This document shows, one piece after another, positions 62,885 to 64,000 of a stretch of 64,000 nucleotides of DNA (its first letter is position 1; every line of letters starts with the position of its first letter). The translations under genes and the position numbers were made by a program. The notes under the pieces were generated by a model. The model was not told the origin of the DNA. It searched no databases and saw nothing but the letters and a program-made list of their open reading frames with translations. The DNA is from Sphingorhabdus lacus (GTDB taxonomy: Bacteria; Pseudomonadota; Alphaproteobacteria; Sphingomonadales; Sphingomonadaceae): positions 1,550,001 to 1,614,000 of the forward strand of contig NZ_CP035733.1 in NCBI RefSeq assembly GCF_009768975.1. Direction: 5' to 3'.

Positions 62885-63496
62885 ATGGTCATAAGTCGCA
62901 TCCTTCCTACGGTTTTCGTACTTTGCGGAGCCTTGGCAACACCCCATGCCGCCCGAGCCGAAGTGTTCGAGCTGGCGAGCAATGGCAATTTTGTTCAAAT
63001 TTCGCGCCCGGCATGGACGCCTGAACCGGCGTTGGTGCCCGATTATGTGGGCGCAGAAATCGTCGCACCGACCCAAATGCCGTCGCCGCCCACGGGAACC
63101 GTACGCCAGCATATCCAGCATGCCGCCGCCAAATATGGCATCAGCAGCGATCTGGTCGACGCGGTCGCGTGGCAGGAATCACGCTATAACCCACGCGCCC
63201 GGTCCTCCGCCGGGGCAATTGGCGTGATGCAGTTGATGCCCGGTACTGCGCGTACGCTGGGCGTAACCAACCCACATGACGTCCGCCAGAATGTCGCAGG
63301 TGGTACAGCCTATCTCCGTCAGCAGCTTGAACGCTTTGGCAATAACGTTCCCCTCGCCCTCGCCGCCTATAATGCGGGACCGGGCGCGGTGATGAAATAT
63401 GGCGGGATACCGCCCTATCGCGAAACGCAGAATTATGTCCGCCAGATCATGCGCAGGCTGTCTGCCATTTCGCTCCAGCGTAACTCCTATGAATGA
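62885..63496 (+). CDS. Lytic transglycosylase, VirB1-like
   Basis: A 203-residue exported enzyme (MVISRILPTVFVLCGALATPHAARA signal) with an SLT domain: catalytic Glu in DAVAWQESRYNPRARSSAGAIGVMQLMPGTA, then GTAYLRQQLERFGNNVPLALAAYNAGPGAV. It opens the wall for secretion machinery. The start is uncertain (ATG 62885, or a GTG at 62864); neither has a clear ribosome site. VirB2 and VirB3 follow. Confidence 0.9.
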   Translation: MVISRILPTVFVLCGALATPHAARAEVFELASNGNFVQISRPAWTPEPALVPDYVGAEIVAPTQMPSPPTGTVRQHIQHAAAKYGISSDLVDAVAWQESRYNPRARSSAGAIGVMQLMPGTARTLGVTNPHDVRQNVAGGTAYLRQQLERFGNNVPLALAAYNAGPGAVMKYGGIPPYRETQNYVRQIMRRLSAISLQRNSYE

Positions 63497-63503
63497 GGCC
63501 AGC

Positions 63504-63827
63504 ATGTCGATGACGAAGTTCAAAGCAAAATTTTCCGCACTAGCCGCATTGACCGCTGCCTTACCCCAAGCGGCACTGGCGCAAACCGCCGTCGCCGATC
63601 CGCAAGGATCAGGCCCTATCGTCAATGCCCTGAACTGGATGCAAGGCACTCTGTTGGGCAATGTGGCAACTACAGCAGCCGTCATCGCGGTCGCTGTTGT
63701 CGGCATGATGATGCTGACTGGCCGGATGAACTGGCGCTTTGGCACAACGGTCATCGTGGGTTGCTTCGTCCTGTTCGGGGCGACTGCCATTGTTTCGGGG
63801 ATCCGTGTCGCCGCAATCGGGGGCTAA
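63504..63827 (+). CDS. virB2: VirB2-like T4SS pilin
   Basis: A 107-residue pilin precursor: cleavable leader (FSALAALTAALPQAALA), short N-terminus, then two hydrophobic segments (VATTAAVIAVAVVGMMMLTG and TTVIVGCFVLFGATAIVSGI) separated by RMNWRFG, the VirB2/TrbC layout. GAGG lies before ATG 63504. Confidence 0.85.
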   Translation: MSMTKFKAKFSALAALTAALPQAALAQTAVADPQGSGPIVNALNWMQGTLLGNVATTAAVIAVAVVGMMMLTGRMNWRFGTTVIVGCFVLFGATAIVSGIRVAAIGG

Positions 63828-63830
63828 TCA

Positions 63831-64000
63831 ATGACTCCGCTAAACCGCACGCCTGTTTTTCGCGCTCTGACCCAGCCGCAGATGTTTGCGGGCGTGACCT
63901 ATAGCTATTTCATCATCAACCTGATCGTGACGACGGAAATCTTCCTCATCAGCGGGTCCTTTTGGGCGATACCCGCCGCCGTCCTGATCCACGCCATCGG
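63831..64000 (+). CDS. virB3: VirB3-like T4SS protein, cut by the window end
   Basis: From ATG 63831, 3 bp after the VirB2 stop, the reading frame gives MTPLNRTPVFRALTQPQMFAG followed by a hydrophobic stretch (YFIINLIVTTEIFLISGSFWAIPAAVLIHAIG) to the last base. The N-terminal pattern and two close segments fit VirB3. The remainder lies outside the window. Confidence 0.82.
   Translation, partial: MTPLNRTPVFRALTQPQMFAGVTYSYFIINLIVTTEIFLISGSFWAIPAAVLIHAI

Noticed and set aside
57777-64000. Complete prophage or integrative element from tRNA-Pro to the T4SS
   Set aside because: No integrase, phage structural gene or direct repeat of the tRNA 3' end is seen; kept only as hypotheses in the findings.

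Overview
The window reads as chromosomal DNA of an alphaproteobacterium, most likely a sphingomonad (Sphingomonadaceae, for example a Sphingopyxis- or Sphingorhabdus-like organism). The assignment rests on gene content: a fused petABC operon, an NDUFS4-type complex I accessory subunit, a Suv3-like helicase next to an S4 protein and a 7Fe ferredoxin, class II DAHP synthase, DUF6456, a DUF1501/DUF1800 pair and a GTA-type 3TM holin. No rRNA, CRISPR array, transposase or integrase was seen. The genus is inferred, not proven.

Layout. 1-4464: end of a tRNA-Gln, then an OmpR-type regulator, a LysM-FecR periplasmic protein and a CHASE2 histidine kinase on one strand. 4481-6603: lipoprotein, a small membrane protein and DAHP synthase. 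6893-9700: cytochrome bc1 (petABC), then tRNA-Gly. 10065-12929: five-EF-hand protein plus a two-component pair. 13168-15496: SleB hydrolase and a family 2 glycosyltransferase. 15552-19719: a tightly coupled run trmL-hemF-GNAT-lipB-lipoprotein-ene reductase. 19767-24501: fdxA, S4 protein, Suv3-like helicase and a ferredoxin reductase. 24608-34146: isovaleryl-CoA dehydrogenase, a PuuD-like hydrolase, an SpuC-like aminotransferase and a PotABCD-type importer, which together look like amine/polyamine uptake and breakdown. 34296-37270: NylB-like serine hydrolase, Cfa and MscL. 37426-40078: LemA, two TPM proteins and a Nudix hydrolase.

40079-54604 is visibly more GC-rich and carries hrpB, a polyprenyl diphosphate synthase, chorismate mutase, a PepSY/PhoP-PhoQ-like operon, a SIMPL protein, a class IV aminotransferase, an ABC-F ATPase, a divergent DUF6456/XRE pair and a GT4 glycosyltransferase. 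Its gaps hold seven copies of a structured palindromic repeat and a second repeat family. 54605-57596 is yajC-secD-secF. After tRNA-Pro comes a GH108 endolysin with a 3TM holin (a GTA-like lysis cassette), an alanine-rich lipoprotein, and the Tat-exported DUF1501/DUF1800 pair. The window ends in the first genes of a type IV secretion locus (lytic transglycosylase, VirB2, VirB3), cut off at base 64000.

The most interesting items are the LysM-FecR/CHASE2 kinase module, the covarying palindromic repeats, the palindrome placed over the -35 box of the DAHP synthase promoter, the tRNA-adjacent lysis cassette and the T4SS start. Composition remarks are by eye, not computed.
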